Position numbers and translations under genes: made by a program. Shown here piece by piece: positions 49,659-57,687 of a stretch of 64,000 nt of DNA (positions within the stretch are counted from its first letter, which is position 1; each line of letters begins with the position of its first letter). The stretch comes from Myxococcales bacterium (lineage in GTDB: Bacteria > UBA10199 > 2-02-FULL-44-16 > JAAZCA01), in contig JAAZCA010000019.1 in NCBI GenBank assembly GCA_012513515.1, positions 1 through 64,000 of the forward strand, in the 5' to 3' direction. The notes below the pieces were generated by a model. It searched no databases, was not told the DNA's origin, and saw only the letters and a list, made by a program, of their open reading frames with translations.

Positions 49659-50285
49659 TTACTTTCCAAACTTTTTCAGTTTTGCGCCAAGCTCGATGAC
49701 GACGGCTCTGCCGGCCAAATTTGCGGAATAGTCTGGGTCTTCCATGGACGGCAGCTCGGTTTTTCCAACTAGATATATCTGCATATTTTTCAAATCGACG
49801 AAGCCCCGCGCCTGGTAGCCATTTACGGATATCTTTTCGGTTGAGAGCTCCATGGCGGGCAATGAAAATTCTACAAATGGAGCATAGCGATCTATTTCCT
49901 CAGGAAGGCATTCGAAGGCCCTTATATGCAGGCTTAAACCGGCAAGTTTTACCCTGGGGAACTCTTTCCAAGAGGCCTTGGCCGAAGTTCCAAGCGTACC
50001 CGTTATTTCAATGGTCAGGGCCTCGAACCCTTCCGGAGGATCGTCCATTGAAAAAACCAGCTTTGGTATGCTCGACGCCGGTATCTCCACGCCTCCCTCG
50101 AGGGAGGTGTAAGAAAGGGATGCGTCGGCGATTGTCGAATAACGTCTTGAGTCATCGCCATCAGGTATAACCATTGCCAGTTCTATCTCCCCTTCGACGA
50201 CGCTGGGCGAAGGAGCTCCTTTCGCTGTGAAATTTAAAAACAAGGAGGCTGTCAGTAAAAACAAAAAGAGATATTTTTTCATCAT
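49659..50285 (-). CDS. Exported protein of unknown function
   Basis: 208 aa from ATG 50285 (MMKKYLFLFLLTASLFLNFTAKG signal peptide); the longer frame to 50321 adds a non-signal extension. The mature part is beta-rich (IELAMVIPDGDDSRRYSTI, VDLKNMQIYLVGKTEL) without Cys, so it is periplasmic or outer-membrane associated. No family is recognised. It lies between slt (convergent) and the phosphate-uptake pair on its own strand. Confidence 0.65.
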   Translation of the reverse strand: MMKKYLFLFLLTASLFLNFTAKGAPSPSVVEGEIELAMVIPDGDDSRRYSTIADASLSYTSLEGGVEIPASSIPKLVFSMDDPPEGFEALTIEITGTLGTSAKASWKEFPRVKLAGLSLHIRAFECLPEEIDRYAPFVEFSLPAMELSTEKISVNGYQARGFVDLKNMQIYLVGKTELPSMEDPDYSANLAGRAVVIELGAKLKKFGK

Positions 50286-50361
50286 GCGGCGAAATAGACA
50301 GGAAAAAATTGCTACGAACAATACGCATCGCGTCGGTTATGCGCGGTGAGTCAATCCTGTT

Positions 50362-51033
50362 TTATTCAGCTGGGGGTTTCTGGAAATAGTCGAGCTTGTC
50401 CAGGGGCTGGCTGACGCTGGTGCAAATATTACCGAGGTGTGCAGCTGTTCTTTTGAAAAAGCGAACCAGCACTGCCATGGAAACGGCATTTCTACCTTGG
50501 TTGTCCTCCGAGAGGCTCCAGACGATTTTGTCGCATTCCTTTTCCATAAAATAGGACTCTTCGCGCGTTGCCCTGGCGAGGCTCGCATCCATCTTGTCGA
50601 AAGCTTTTTTAGTTTGGTCGAACCAGATGAGTATCTTGTTTCGCATTTCGAGGGCTTTTGGGATAAGGGGATCCTGCGGTAGCTTGGGGCTCCTCTGTAG
50701 TATTTCCAGGATATTTTTGCAGTAGTCCCCGATCCTTTCCGCATCTTTGGTCAGGCTCATCAACTGAAGGCAGGGGATCAGGTCGCCGGTTCCCTGAACC
50801 GATATGTGCGTAACTATTCCGCGGCGTATCTGTTGCTGGAGCTTGTTCAAATCACGATCCATCGTTTTAAGAAGGGACTCATCCGACTGCAACGGCATCC
50901 CTTGGTCAAGTTTTGACGTGCAAAGAGAGAACATCTCCTTCGCCTTAATCAGCATATCGTCGAATTCACCGAGAAGCTCCGTCATGGCGGAATCATCATC
51001 ATGCCAAAGGCTTAGCAATTCTTTCCAGACCAT
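50362..51033 (-). CDS. PhoU-like protein paired with a Na/Pi cotransporter
   Basis: 223 aa, all-helical. PhoU-type repeats are seen as KTMDRDLNKLQQQIRRGIVTHISVQG, LQLMSLTKDAERIGDYCKNILEIL and the second half KECDKIVWSLSEDNQGRNAVSMAVLVRFFKRTAAHLGNICTSV. The E(R/H)xxD metal-binding pattern (DAERIGD) is present. It starts 20 nt after the transporter on the same strand; such pairs are common and suggest control of phosphate entry. Confidence 0.85.
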   Translation of the reverse strand: MVWKELLSLWHDDDSAMTELLGEFDDMLIKAKEMFSLCTSKLDQGMPLQSDESLLKTMDRDLNKLQQQIRRGIVTHISVQGTGDLIPCLQLMSLTKDAERIGDYCKNILEILQRSPKLPQDPLIPKALEMRNKILIWFDQTKKAFDKMDASLARATREESYFMEKECDKIVWSLSEDNQGRNAVSMAVLVRFFKRTAAHLGNICTSVSQPLDKLDYFQKPPAE

Positions 51034-51053
51034 TTAGATATCTCCTTTCAACC

Positions 51054-52214
51054 TCATTTAGAGCGGGTGGCGAACATAAGCACCAAAGGCAGTGCGTAAA
51101 ATACAACGAGCAGATATGCTATGGCAAGCTTCTTCCTCTTGATGATAAAACCTGCCAGGGCCCTCGCTATAGTTATGGGAATTTTTCGCGTCCACGGGGG
51201 GACAAAGAAGATTAGAGTACCGCAGATGTTAAAAAGCAGATGTACGAAGGCTATCGTCAGCCCCGCCTGATTTCCGGCCAGCGATGCCATAAGGGCTGTG
51301 ATCGTCGTGCCTATGTTGGCTCCGACCGTAACCGGGAAGGCCTGTTCCAGAGATATGATGCCCGCCCCTATGATCGGGATCATTATAGATGTCGTTATGG
51401 AGCTGGATTGGACGAACATCGTCACCGCCGCCCCTATCATGAATACCACGTAGGGATTGGCAGAAAATACCTTATTGATGGACTTTTCCAGGCGTGATGC
51501 GGTGATGGCCCGCATGCATTTTACCATGTATGTAAGCGCCGCGAAGATCAGCAGAAGGGATATTATCACGCTCAAAATTCCGGCGGCTTTATCTGAAAAA
51601 CCTAGAGGACCCATCAACGAGGCATGTATTTCGTGAACCACGGGGTCCACCGCTATTTTTAGGGGGCTGTTGAAGCTCTGCGACTGCGATCCGTAGAATA
51701 TTCCAGCGAGAAAGGATGAAGCTTTTTCCAGAAATCCGGTAGCAACCTGGAGAGGGAAGAGGAGCAGCACTGTCAGGACGTTGAAGGCATCGTGCATATT
51801 GGCGCCAGCAAATGCCCTTTCGAATTCGTCGTTTCTGGAAAAGTGGCCCAACGAAACGAGCAGGCAGGTTACCGTCGTTCCGATATTTGCCCCCATGATG
51901 ATGGGGATCGCATTATGTATGGATATCGCTCCGCCTGATACGAGAGCCACGGTGATGGATGTCGTAACCGATGAGCTCTGCACTATGGATGTTGTCAGAA
52001 TTCCTATGAAAAGCCCAGCAAATGGGTTGGCCGTGGTGACAAGCAAGGCCTCTGCTATTCCCTTTCCCAGCATCTTGAAGGAACCGCCGAGCAGGCCTAT
52101 CCCGAGCAGAAAGAGATAGAGGAGCATTAAAAAAAGCGAGGCCTTGACTATGTTCGCCGCGAGGGTGTTTGGCCTTGCCCTCTTCCTGACCGCTACGAGG
52201 TCGTCGTTCTTCAT
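51054..52214 (-). CDS. Na/Pi cotransporter family protein (NptA/YjbB type)
   Basis: 386 aa from ATG 52214 (CCGGAGGG at ~7 nt); a frame from 52274 adds 20 unlikely residues. Two inverted NaPi-II repeats are plain: GANIGTTVTCLLV with SIVQSSSVTTSITVALVSGG, and GANIGTTITALMAS with MFVQSSSITTSIMIPIIGAG. The QSSS motifs bind sodium and phosphate. About eight membrane segments. It lacks the fused C-terminal PhoU domain of YjbB; a separate PhoU-like gene follows. Confidence 0.94.
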   Translation of the reverse strand: MKNDDLVAVRKRARPNTLAANIVKASLFLMLLYLFLLGIGLLGGSFKMLGKGIAEALLVTTANPFAGLFIGILTTSIVQSSSVTTSITVALVSGGAISIHNAIPIIMGANIGTTVTCLLVSLGHFSRNDEFERAFAGANMHDAFNVLTVLLLFPLQVATGFLEKASSFLAGIFYGSQSQSFNSPLKIAVDPVVHEIHASLMGPLGFSDKAAGILSVIISLLLIFAALTYMVKCMRAITASRLEKSINKVFSANPYVVFMIGAAVTMFVQSSSITTSIMIPIIGAGIISLEQAFPVTVGANIGTTITALMASLAGNQAGLTIAFVHLLFNICGTLIFFVPPWTRKIPITIARALAGFIIKRKKLAIAYLLVVFYALPLVLMFATRSK

Positions 52215-52344
52215 TTCGGTCCCTCCGGCTCTGGTTTTTGGCAACGGAATTGAAAGTGTGTTTTGAGCATCCATGGGCGGATGAATATTTTATGGGAGTA
52301 TTTTTTACAACAGATGAAGTGTTAGAAGTTTGTTAAGAGGATTG

Positions 52345-52548
52345 CTACTTTCTGGTGAGAAGTGGATTTCCCTGCGATCTTCTATCCCTGCCCCCTGTTA
52401 AATCGTTGAGCGAGGTGCACCCTGCGAACTTATTTGTCTCGTTGGTCGCTCTATCGCCCGAGTCATCGGCGTGGCTGACTATTTTGGGTGTATAGGGGGT
52501 CTTAGTCCCTTGTATCGGCCTCAAATTTCCAGAAACCTCTCTTACCAT
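52345..52548 (-). CDS. Small protein of unknown function
   Basis: 67 aa from ATG 52548 with GGAGG 7 nt upstream. A frame extending to a TTG at 52653 overlaps queE and is less likely. Polar, Thr/Asn/Arg-rich (IQGTKTPYTPKIVSHADDSGDRATNETNK), one Cys, no signal or membrane segment, likely disordered. It follows queE by 89 nt on the same strand. No family is recognised. Confidence 0.45.
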   Translation of the reverse strand: MVREVSGNLRPIQGTKTPYTPKIVSHADDSGDRATNETNKFAGCTSLNDLTGGRDRRSQGNPLLTRK

Positions 52549-52637
52549 ATGTATGCCTCCAATGATCCCTACGGATACAGTATCGTCCGCAGGATATGGC
52601 AGAGTTGCTTTAGCCAGGGCCGAATTTAAAAATAAAT

Positions 52638-53393
52638 CTACAGGATGCCCCAATGCTTGTGCATTTGGGGCTGGACGCGGACATCCCTCAAATAGGCGCT
52701 GCAGAGCCTCTGCAGGGATTTTATCCTGCCGTGCTGAATTTCCTTGTGAAATCGAAGCGTTGGACTAGCAGGCTGTATGAAGGTCGGTATGTATTTATTT
52801 ATAGAGGTGATTATTCGGATTACCTTTTCGATGTCGTGGTCGGTTGTTTCCGGGGTTACCACTATCTTTATGTAGATCTCTTTTCCGGAGGCGACGGAAT
52901 TTTGGAGGAAAATGGAGTGTTCTTCCCAGAACTCCTTTTCGCCGGTGGAGGAGGGGAGTTTGAAATCCATGCTTATTATGTCGATATTGGGCAGGAGGAT
53001 TTTAAGTTCCTCATGGAGCACCCCGTTTGTCTCCAAAAGAATGGTTCTGTTTGGGCGTTGGCTGGGAAGCCACTGTTCGAGAAAGGCGGCCTGTTTCAGA
53101 GGTTCTCCACCGGTTATGCTCAGGATACTGTCATCGAATCTTGACATCATTTCGCATAGCTGTGCAGCCGAAACCGGGTTGGATATTTTGTCGAACTTGG
53201 CTGAGCCGGGAACCTTTTCAATCAGGCAATGATCCCTGGTGCACATCCCCTGAGGTGTATCGCAGAACCTGCATTTAAGGTTGCAGCTGCCAAACCTCAC
53301 GAAAGTCATCTTCCGGCCTACGTAGGCCCCCTCGCCCTGAAGCGAGCTGAAGATCTCTACCAAGCTTGCGGTATGTGAATTAGACTCCCTCAT
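52638..53393 (-). CDS. queE: 7-carboxy-7-deazaguanine synthase
   Basis: 251 aa radical SAM enzyme that contracts 6-carboxytetrahydropterin to 7-carboxy-7-deazaguanine, the precursor of preQ0 and queuosine. Seen: EIFSSLQGEGAYVGRKMTFVRFGSCNLKCRFCDT with the CxxxCxxC cluster motif, SITGGEPLKQ, and the C-terminal RDVRVQPQMHKHWGI. Last of the queD-queC-DUF366-queE block. Confidence 0.95.
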   Translation of the reverse strand: MRESNSHTASLVEIFSSLQGEGAYVGRKMTFVRFGSCNLKCRFCDTPQGMCTRDHCLIEKVPGSAKFDKISNPVSAAQLCEMMSRFDDSILSITGGEPLKQAAFLEQWLPSQRPNRTILLETNGVLHEELKILLPNIDIISMDFKLPSSTGEKEFWEEHSIFLQNSVASGKEIYIKIVVTPETTDHDIEKVIRIITSINKYIPTFIQPASPTLRFHKEIQHGRIKSLQRLCSAYLRDVRVQPQMHKHWGIL

Positions 53394-53448
53394 CGCCCAG
53401 CCGCTCTATAACATTTTTTTGTAAGATTAAAGTTGAAAAAAACTTTTT

Positions 53449-54009
53449 TTAGTCGACGAAACGGACTTTTTCCACGGCATGTTGCATAGTGTGAATTTCA
53501 TTGGCATATTTCGTCAATATTGATTCTCCGATTTTTTTTGGATCCACCGAATAATCGGCAAGTCCCCGCGTCTTTACGGGAGTACCAACGCTTATTATGT
53601 TCATCGCGAAATGTATCAACGATGAGGATGGTGAAAGCGTTGCTATAGAAACCGATATTTTGTATTCGCCGTCCATTATATCATCTCCTACTCGCTCTAT
53701 CGGATATCCTTTGGTCATTGCGCGAAGCTCATCAGCTGCTATCGAGACGAGAAGCCGCTGCCTTGCCACCGCAAGTGCCAGATCGCGGCTGGAATGTGCA
53801 ACTATGAAGTGGAGCATGGAGCGGGAAAAGATGGGGGCATTGGTGGCGACATCCTCAAGGTCCACCATATGTTCTATGGGCACATCCGCCGGTCCGATGA
53901 ATGCGACTATGGCGTCCCCCTCTATCCCGGTTTCATTTCTTATGAATGAGGAGCATAGCTGAAGCCCGTCGTATTTCAGTTCCCGATCTATCCATTTTGT
54001 TTTTATCAT
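53449..54009 (-). CDS. DUF366 protein in a queuosine operon
   Basis: 186 aa from ATG 54009, overlapping the queC stop (ATGA) and coupled to it. The family (PF04017) is recognised from IKTKWIDRELKYDGLQLCSSFI, GDAIVAFIGPADVPIEHMVDLEDV and SRSMLHFIVAHSSRDLALAVARQRLL. DUF366 is best known from archaea; its function is not established. Its place inside queD-queC-X-queE, with tgt and queA nearby, suggests a part in 7-deazaguanine metabolism, for example preQ0 handling (inference). No queF is visible in the window. Confidence 0.83.
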   Translation of the reverse strand: MIKTKWIDRELKYDGLQLCSSFIRNETGIEGDAIVAFIGPADVPIEHMVDLEDVATNAPIFSRSMLHFIVAHSSRDLALAVARQRLLVSIAADELRAMTKGYPIERVGDDIMDGEYKISVSIATLSPSSSLIHFAMNIISVGTPVKTRGLADYSVDPKKIGESILTKYANEIHTMQHAVEKVRFVD

Positions 54010-54710
54010 CTCTCGGCAAACCTCTTCTTTATCACCTTCCAAATTGGAGTTTTTCGGAAGGCTCTTATGGTTCGTGCGCACGATTCGCAGCGTCCGCAGA
54101 GGAGCTTCTTTCCAAAGTAGCAGCACCAGATTTTTTCGGGATCGAGTTTGAGATTGCAGAATTCGTTCGCTATTTCAGCCTTGGTCATCTTCGATGTAGG
54201 GCTCAAAAGCTTTACTCCGCTCATCGTCGACATCGACAGGGAGAGATTGGATGCCTTTATGAATTTTTCAGAGTTGTCGGGAAATGTCATGGCTTCCTCC
54301 GCGTTGAAGCCGGCTATCACCGATCCTATCCCCCTTGCTTCAGAAAAGGCGGCTGCTATAGAAATAAAAACGCCATTTCTGTTCGGCACCCATACTGCGG
54401 CGGCGTTCTCTGCAGCCTTTGCATCCACGCGCCTGGCGTCGGTGGAGGGAATTTTTTTGTGCAGATCCACCAGCGCAGTCCTGGTCTCGTCGCGCATCCA
54501 TCCGATCTCTATGACTTTGTGTTCAGCGTTAAATTCCGATGCTATCCTTGCCGCCGTATCTATTTCTTTTTTGGCCGCGCGCTGGCCGTAGTCGAAGGTT
54601 ATGGCGAGGTTGAACTTCATCCTCGATGCTGCCATCCTGACTGCGACGTAGCTGTCGAGTCCTCCTGAGAGGAGGGCAACAAAATCATTCCCTGATGAAC
54701 GATGCTGCAT
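54006..54710 (-). CDS. queC: 7-cyano-7-deazaguanine (preQ0) synthase
   Basis: 234 aa. Converts CDG to preQ0 using ATP and ammonia. The PP-loop ATP-binding motif is LLSGGLDSYVAV near residue 15. The middle carries VPNRNGVFISIAAAFSEARG, and the C-terminal zinc site is WCCYFGKKLLCGRCESCARTIRAF with four to five Cys. Its start overlaps the queD stop by 26 nt, and it overlaps DUF366 at its end. Confidence 0.94.
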   Translation of the reverse strand: MQHRSSGNDFVALLSGGLDSYVAVRMAASRMKFNLAITFDYGQRAAKKEIDTAARIASEFNAEHKVIEIGWMRDETRTALVDLHKKIPSTDARRVDAKAAENAAAVWVPNRNGVFISIAAAFSEARGIGSVIAGFNAEEAMTFPDNSEKFIKASNLSLSMSTMSGVKLLSPTSKMTKAEIANEFCNLKLDPEKIWCCYFGKKLLCGRCESCARTIRAFRKTPIWKVIKKRFAER

Positions 54711-55056
54711 GATCGGGATCCTCTGAAATGGTTACGCGAACGAGTTTTGCGCCGTGGTTTTCTATTTTCGATTCAAGTTTCTTAAAAATGAAAAACGCCA
54801 TATTTTCCGCCGAAGGGCTTTTACCATTAAAAAATGGGTGTGCGTTTACATCCGACCCCTCTATCTCTGAAGTGATTTTTGAAAGTGCTTCGTCGACTTT
54901 AATGAAATCGACAGCACATCCGGCTTCGTCGAGATTCTCTGATCTTATGAATGCCTCGCAGAGCCATTCATGGTTGTGGCTTTTTTCCGTTGCGCCCCTA
55001 TAGTTGGTAAGGGCATGGCGCGCTATGAATTTGTGTTTTACGCGTATCTCGAACAT
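54685..55056 (-). CDS. queD: QueD-like 6-pyruvoyltetrahydropterin synthase homologue
   Basis: 123 aa from ATG 55056 (GAGG upstream, right after the recJ stop). Expected to make 6-carboxytetrahydropterin from dihydroneopterin triphosphate. T-fold family: ARHALTNYRG, then HNHEW in place of HGH for zinc, AGCAVDFIKVDEAL, HPFFNGKSPSAENMAFFIF and VRVTISEDPDHAASF. The catalytic Cys that normally lies four residues before the zinc HxH is Thr, with Glu one residue later (ATEKSHNH), as in PTPS-III-like proteins. The operon with queC/queE still argues for the queuosine route, but the chemistry may differ. Confidence 0.82.
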   Translation of the reverse strand: MFEIRVKHKFIARHALTNYRGATEKSHNHEWLCEAFIRSENLDEAGCAVDFIKVDEALSKITSEIEGSDVNAHPFFNGKSPSAENMAFFIFKKLESKIENHGAKLVRVTISEDPDHAASFIRE

Positions 55057-55057
55057 C

Positions 55058-56761
55058 TCATTCCTCGACAATTAAATCCCTTATCTTGAGCTGGAGATTG
55101 ACCGAACCGTTCCAGTCATTGAGCCGTGGCACGAATGCCAGCGATATGTTCTTAGCCTCTTGCGGCAGCCTTTCGCCGAGTTCGAAACCTATGGAATCGA
55201 AGTTGCCAGCCGGTGTTTTCAGGAGCATCTTCAGGTGATTTAAGCCGACTATTCTTCTGTTTACGATGCTGGCGTTTTCCAGCTTTAAAACCGGCTCCGG
55301 GTTTCCGCAGCCAAAAGGTTTTAAAAGGTCGAGTTCTTCAACAAGTCTCGTGCTTATCTCGCTGGGATCTGCAACTGCGTCGATGGATATCTCGCTCTGT
55401 CGCCTACCCAACATGGCCTCCGAGCATATCTCGGAGATTTTATTTTTGAACTTGGGTATCTCCTCCTTTTTTATTGTGATGCCGGCCGCCATCGGATGGC
55501 CGCCATATCCAATCAGGTCGTCGCTGCACCTTGAGAGTAGATCCACAAGGTTTATTCCCTCGATGCTTCTGGCAGAGCCTCGCGCAGGCTCGGAGGACGT
55601 AGATATTATGAAGGCTGGAACGCCGAATTTCTCGGCGATTCTCGTGGCTATTATCCCTATGACGCCGACATGCCATCTGTCCGAATGGAGCACCGCGACA
55701 TCTCCGGATATGATTTCAGGATCGGCGTTTATTGCGGATTCAATTTCCTCGAGAATTTCCTTTTCCATCGATTGTCTGGCCTTGTTGGCGGCATCGAGTT
55801 CCACCGCAAGCGATGCGGCTTCAACCTCGTCTTCAGTGGTGAGAATCTCCAGCGCCTTCATCGCATCGCCGATTCGGCCGGCCGCATTGAGCCGCGGGGC
55901 GAGGCGAAAGCCTATGCTCCCCGGGCTTATGTCGTTTCTCGGAGTTGCGCTGATATCAAGAAGGGCTGCGACCCCCGGCCTCGGCGCGCGCGTGATTTCC
56001 TGAAGGCCGTACTTCACAAGTGTTCTGTTCGTTCCGGTGAGCGGAACGACGTCTGCCACCGTTCCCATGGCGACCAGATCGAGATACTTTTTCAGGTTTG
56101 GCTCTTCAGAGGGGAAGAGGTTGTGATCCCTCATGCGCTTTCTAAGTGCCAAAAGCAGCATGAAGGCGACCCCGCATCCGCAGAGATTTGCGAAAGGCGA
56201 CCCGGATCCGTCTATATGGGGATTTAAAGTTGCACAGGTTTTTGGAACGGATTCGCCAAGTTCGTGATGGTCGGTTATTATCAGGTCGATGCCAAGTCTT
56301 TCGGCGAGTTCAGCCTCTTCGACTGCTCTGATTCCGTTGTCGACGGTTATTAGCAGTTCTGTGCCGGCTTCCTTAAACTTTTGAATGTGGGATTTGAGCA
56401 GGCCGTAGCCTTCGTTTCGTTTCGGCAGTATCGTCAACGCCTCGATGCCAGATTCGCGAAGAAAGTTTGTAAGCAGCGCCGCACCGGTCACTCCGTCTAC
56501 GTCATAGTCTCCGAATACGCCGATCTTCTCTCTATTTTTGATGGCGGAAGCTATTTTTGAAACCGCCTCCTCCATGCCGTTCATGAGAAATGGGTCGGGG
56601 AGCGAAGCTAGGTCTGGATGGAGAAAGGCATCAGCTTCTTCCGCGCTGTCGAGGCCGCGGGAAACTAGTATCGAGGAGACGAGATTCGTCAGGCCGAGCG
56701 ACGACGCAAGCCTTGAGACCTTCTCCCCGTCAGGCCTTTTTATGTGCCATTTTTTTTTCAC
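55058..56761 (-). CDS. recJ: Single-stranded-DNA exonuclease RecJ
   Basis: 567 aa. 5'-3' ssDNA exonuclease for recombination and mismatch repair. DHH family: IGVFGDYDVDGVTGAALLTNFL, LLITVDNGIRAVEEAE, LIITDHHELGESVP (the DHH motif), GCGVAFMLLLAL, SDRWHVGVIGIIATRIAEKF and GYGGHPMAAGITI (DHHA1). C-terminal OB-like domain. It begins 5 nt after secF and its stop abuts queD. Confidence 0.96.
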   Translation of the reverse strand: MKKKWHIKRPDGEKVSRLASSLGLTNLVSSILVSRGLDSAEEADAFLHPDLASLPDPFLMNGMEEAVSKIASAIKNREKIGVFGDYDVDGVTGAALLTNFLRESGIEALTILPKRNEGYGLLKSHIQKFKEAGTELLITVDNGIRAVEEAELAERLGIDLIITDHHELGESVPKTCATLNPHIDGSGSPFANLCGCGVAFMLLLALRKRMRDHNLFPSEEPNLKKYLDLVAMGTVADVVPLTGTNRTLVKYGLQEITRAPRPGVAALLDISATPRNDISPGSIGFRLAPRLNAAGRIGDAMKALEILTTEDEVEAASLAVELDAANKARQSMEKEILEEIESAINADPEIISGDVAVLHSDRWHVGVIGIIATRIAEKFGVPAFIISTSSEPARGSARSIEGINLVDLLSRCSDDLIGYGGHPMAAGITIKKEEIPKFKNKISEICSEAMLGRRQSEISIDAVADPSEISTRLVEELDLLKPFGCGNPEPVLKLENASIVNRRIVGLNHLKMLLKTPAGNFDSIGFELGERLPQEAKNISLAFVPRLNDWNGSVNLQLKIRDLIVEE

Positions 56762-56766
56762 GGTCC

Positions 56767-57675
56767 TTAGCCCTTGGATAGCATCTTCCGCATCTTGGGC
56801 ATGTTTTTATAGAAGAAGATGTATATGGGAGATGCGACGAAGACCGATGAGTAGGTTCCAACGATGATTCCGACCGTCAGCACGAGTGCGAAGTCATGAA
56901 GCGTGGCTCCGCCTTTCAGCAATAGGACCACAACGACCATGAGAGTTGTCAGGGATGTTATCATCGTCCGCGATAGCGTCGAATTGATGCTGTCATTTAC
57001 CACATCGTATATTGTCGTTGCGTTTATTCGGGCCTTGTTTTCCCTGATCCTGTCGAAAATCACGATAGTGTCGTTGATCGAGTAGCCTATCAGCGTGAGT
57101 ATGGCTGCTAGTATTGTGAGGTCGATATCCTTCCCCAGAAACGCAAAGACTCCAAGGGTTATTACGACGTCGTGCATCAGCGCAAGGACCGCTCCGGGGG
57201 CGAACATGTAGTCGAACCTGTAGCCGATGTAGATGAGCATGAGCGCCCACGAAAAGAATATCGTCAGCAAGGCTCTTCTACGCAGTTCTTCGCCTACCTT
57301 CGGGCCAACGGTCCCTTCCTGTTCGAGCTTAACGCCATCTTCTCCAAATGTTTTTTCAAGAGCCGGGCTTATTATCCCCGAGATTTGAGCGTGTTCTTTG
57401 GGCAGCTCGACCTTGATGCTCATCATGTTGTCAGAGGGTTGTCCGAATCTAACGACCGATAGATTGGCGAGTTCCAAATCTTCCAGCGCGCTTCTGACTT
57501 CGTCTTCGGCGACATGCCTGCTGAATTTATATTCGAGTTTGGCGCCCCCCTGAAAATCGATGCCGTAGTTGAAGCCCTTGGTGGATATCACGAAGATGGA
57601 TGCTGCAACTGCGATAGCGGAAATCAGCACGAAGATGCCACGATACTTGACAAATGGAAAATTGAATTTTTTCAT
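56767..57675 (-). CDS. secF: Protein translocase subunit SecF
   Basis: 302 aa RND-type membrane protein of the SecDF complex, which uses proton motive force to pull exported proteins. First helix YRGIFVLISAIAVAASIFVIS, periplasmic GIDFQGGAKLEYKFSR, then five helices with VIFDRIRENKA and the conserved TLMVVVVLLLKGG. It follows secD by 12 nt. Confidence 0.96.
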   Translation of the reverse strand: MKKFNFPFVKYRGIFVLISAIAVAASIFVISTKGFNYGIDFQGGAKLEYKFSRHVAEDEVRSALEDLELANLSVVRFGQPSDNMMSIKVELPKEHAQISGIISPALEKTFGEDGVKLEQEGTVGPKVGEELRRRALLTIFFSWALMLIYIGYRFDYMFAPGAVLALMHDVVITLGVFAFLGKDIDLTILAAILTLIGYSINDTIVIFDRIRENKARINATTIYDVVNDSINSTLSRTMITSLTTLMVVVVLLLKGGATLHDFALVLTVGIIVGTYSSVFVASPIYIFFYKNMPKMRKMLSKG

Positions 57676-57687
57676 CTTTAGCCTCTC

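Noticed and set aside
50337-50744. 135-codon open frame on the minus strand
   Set aside because: Alternative frame inside the PhoU-like gene, which has the conserved helices.
53946-54668. 240-codon open frame on the plus strand
   Set aside because: Antisense to queC and the DUF366 start; no recognisable motif.
54900-55100. preQ1 riboswitch ahead of the que genes
   Set aside because: queD follows recJ with no leader space, and no preQ1 aptamer pattern was seen upstream of tgt or queA.
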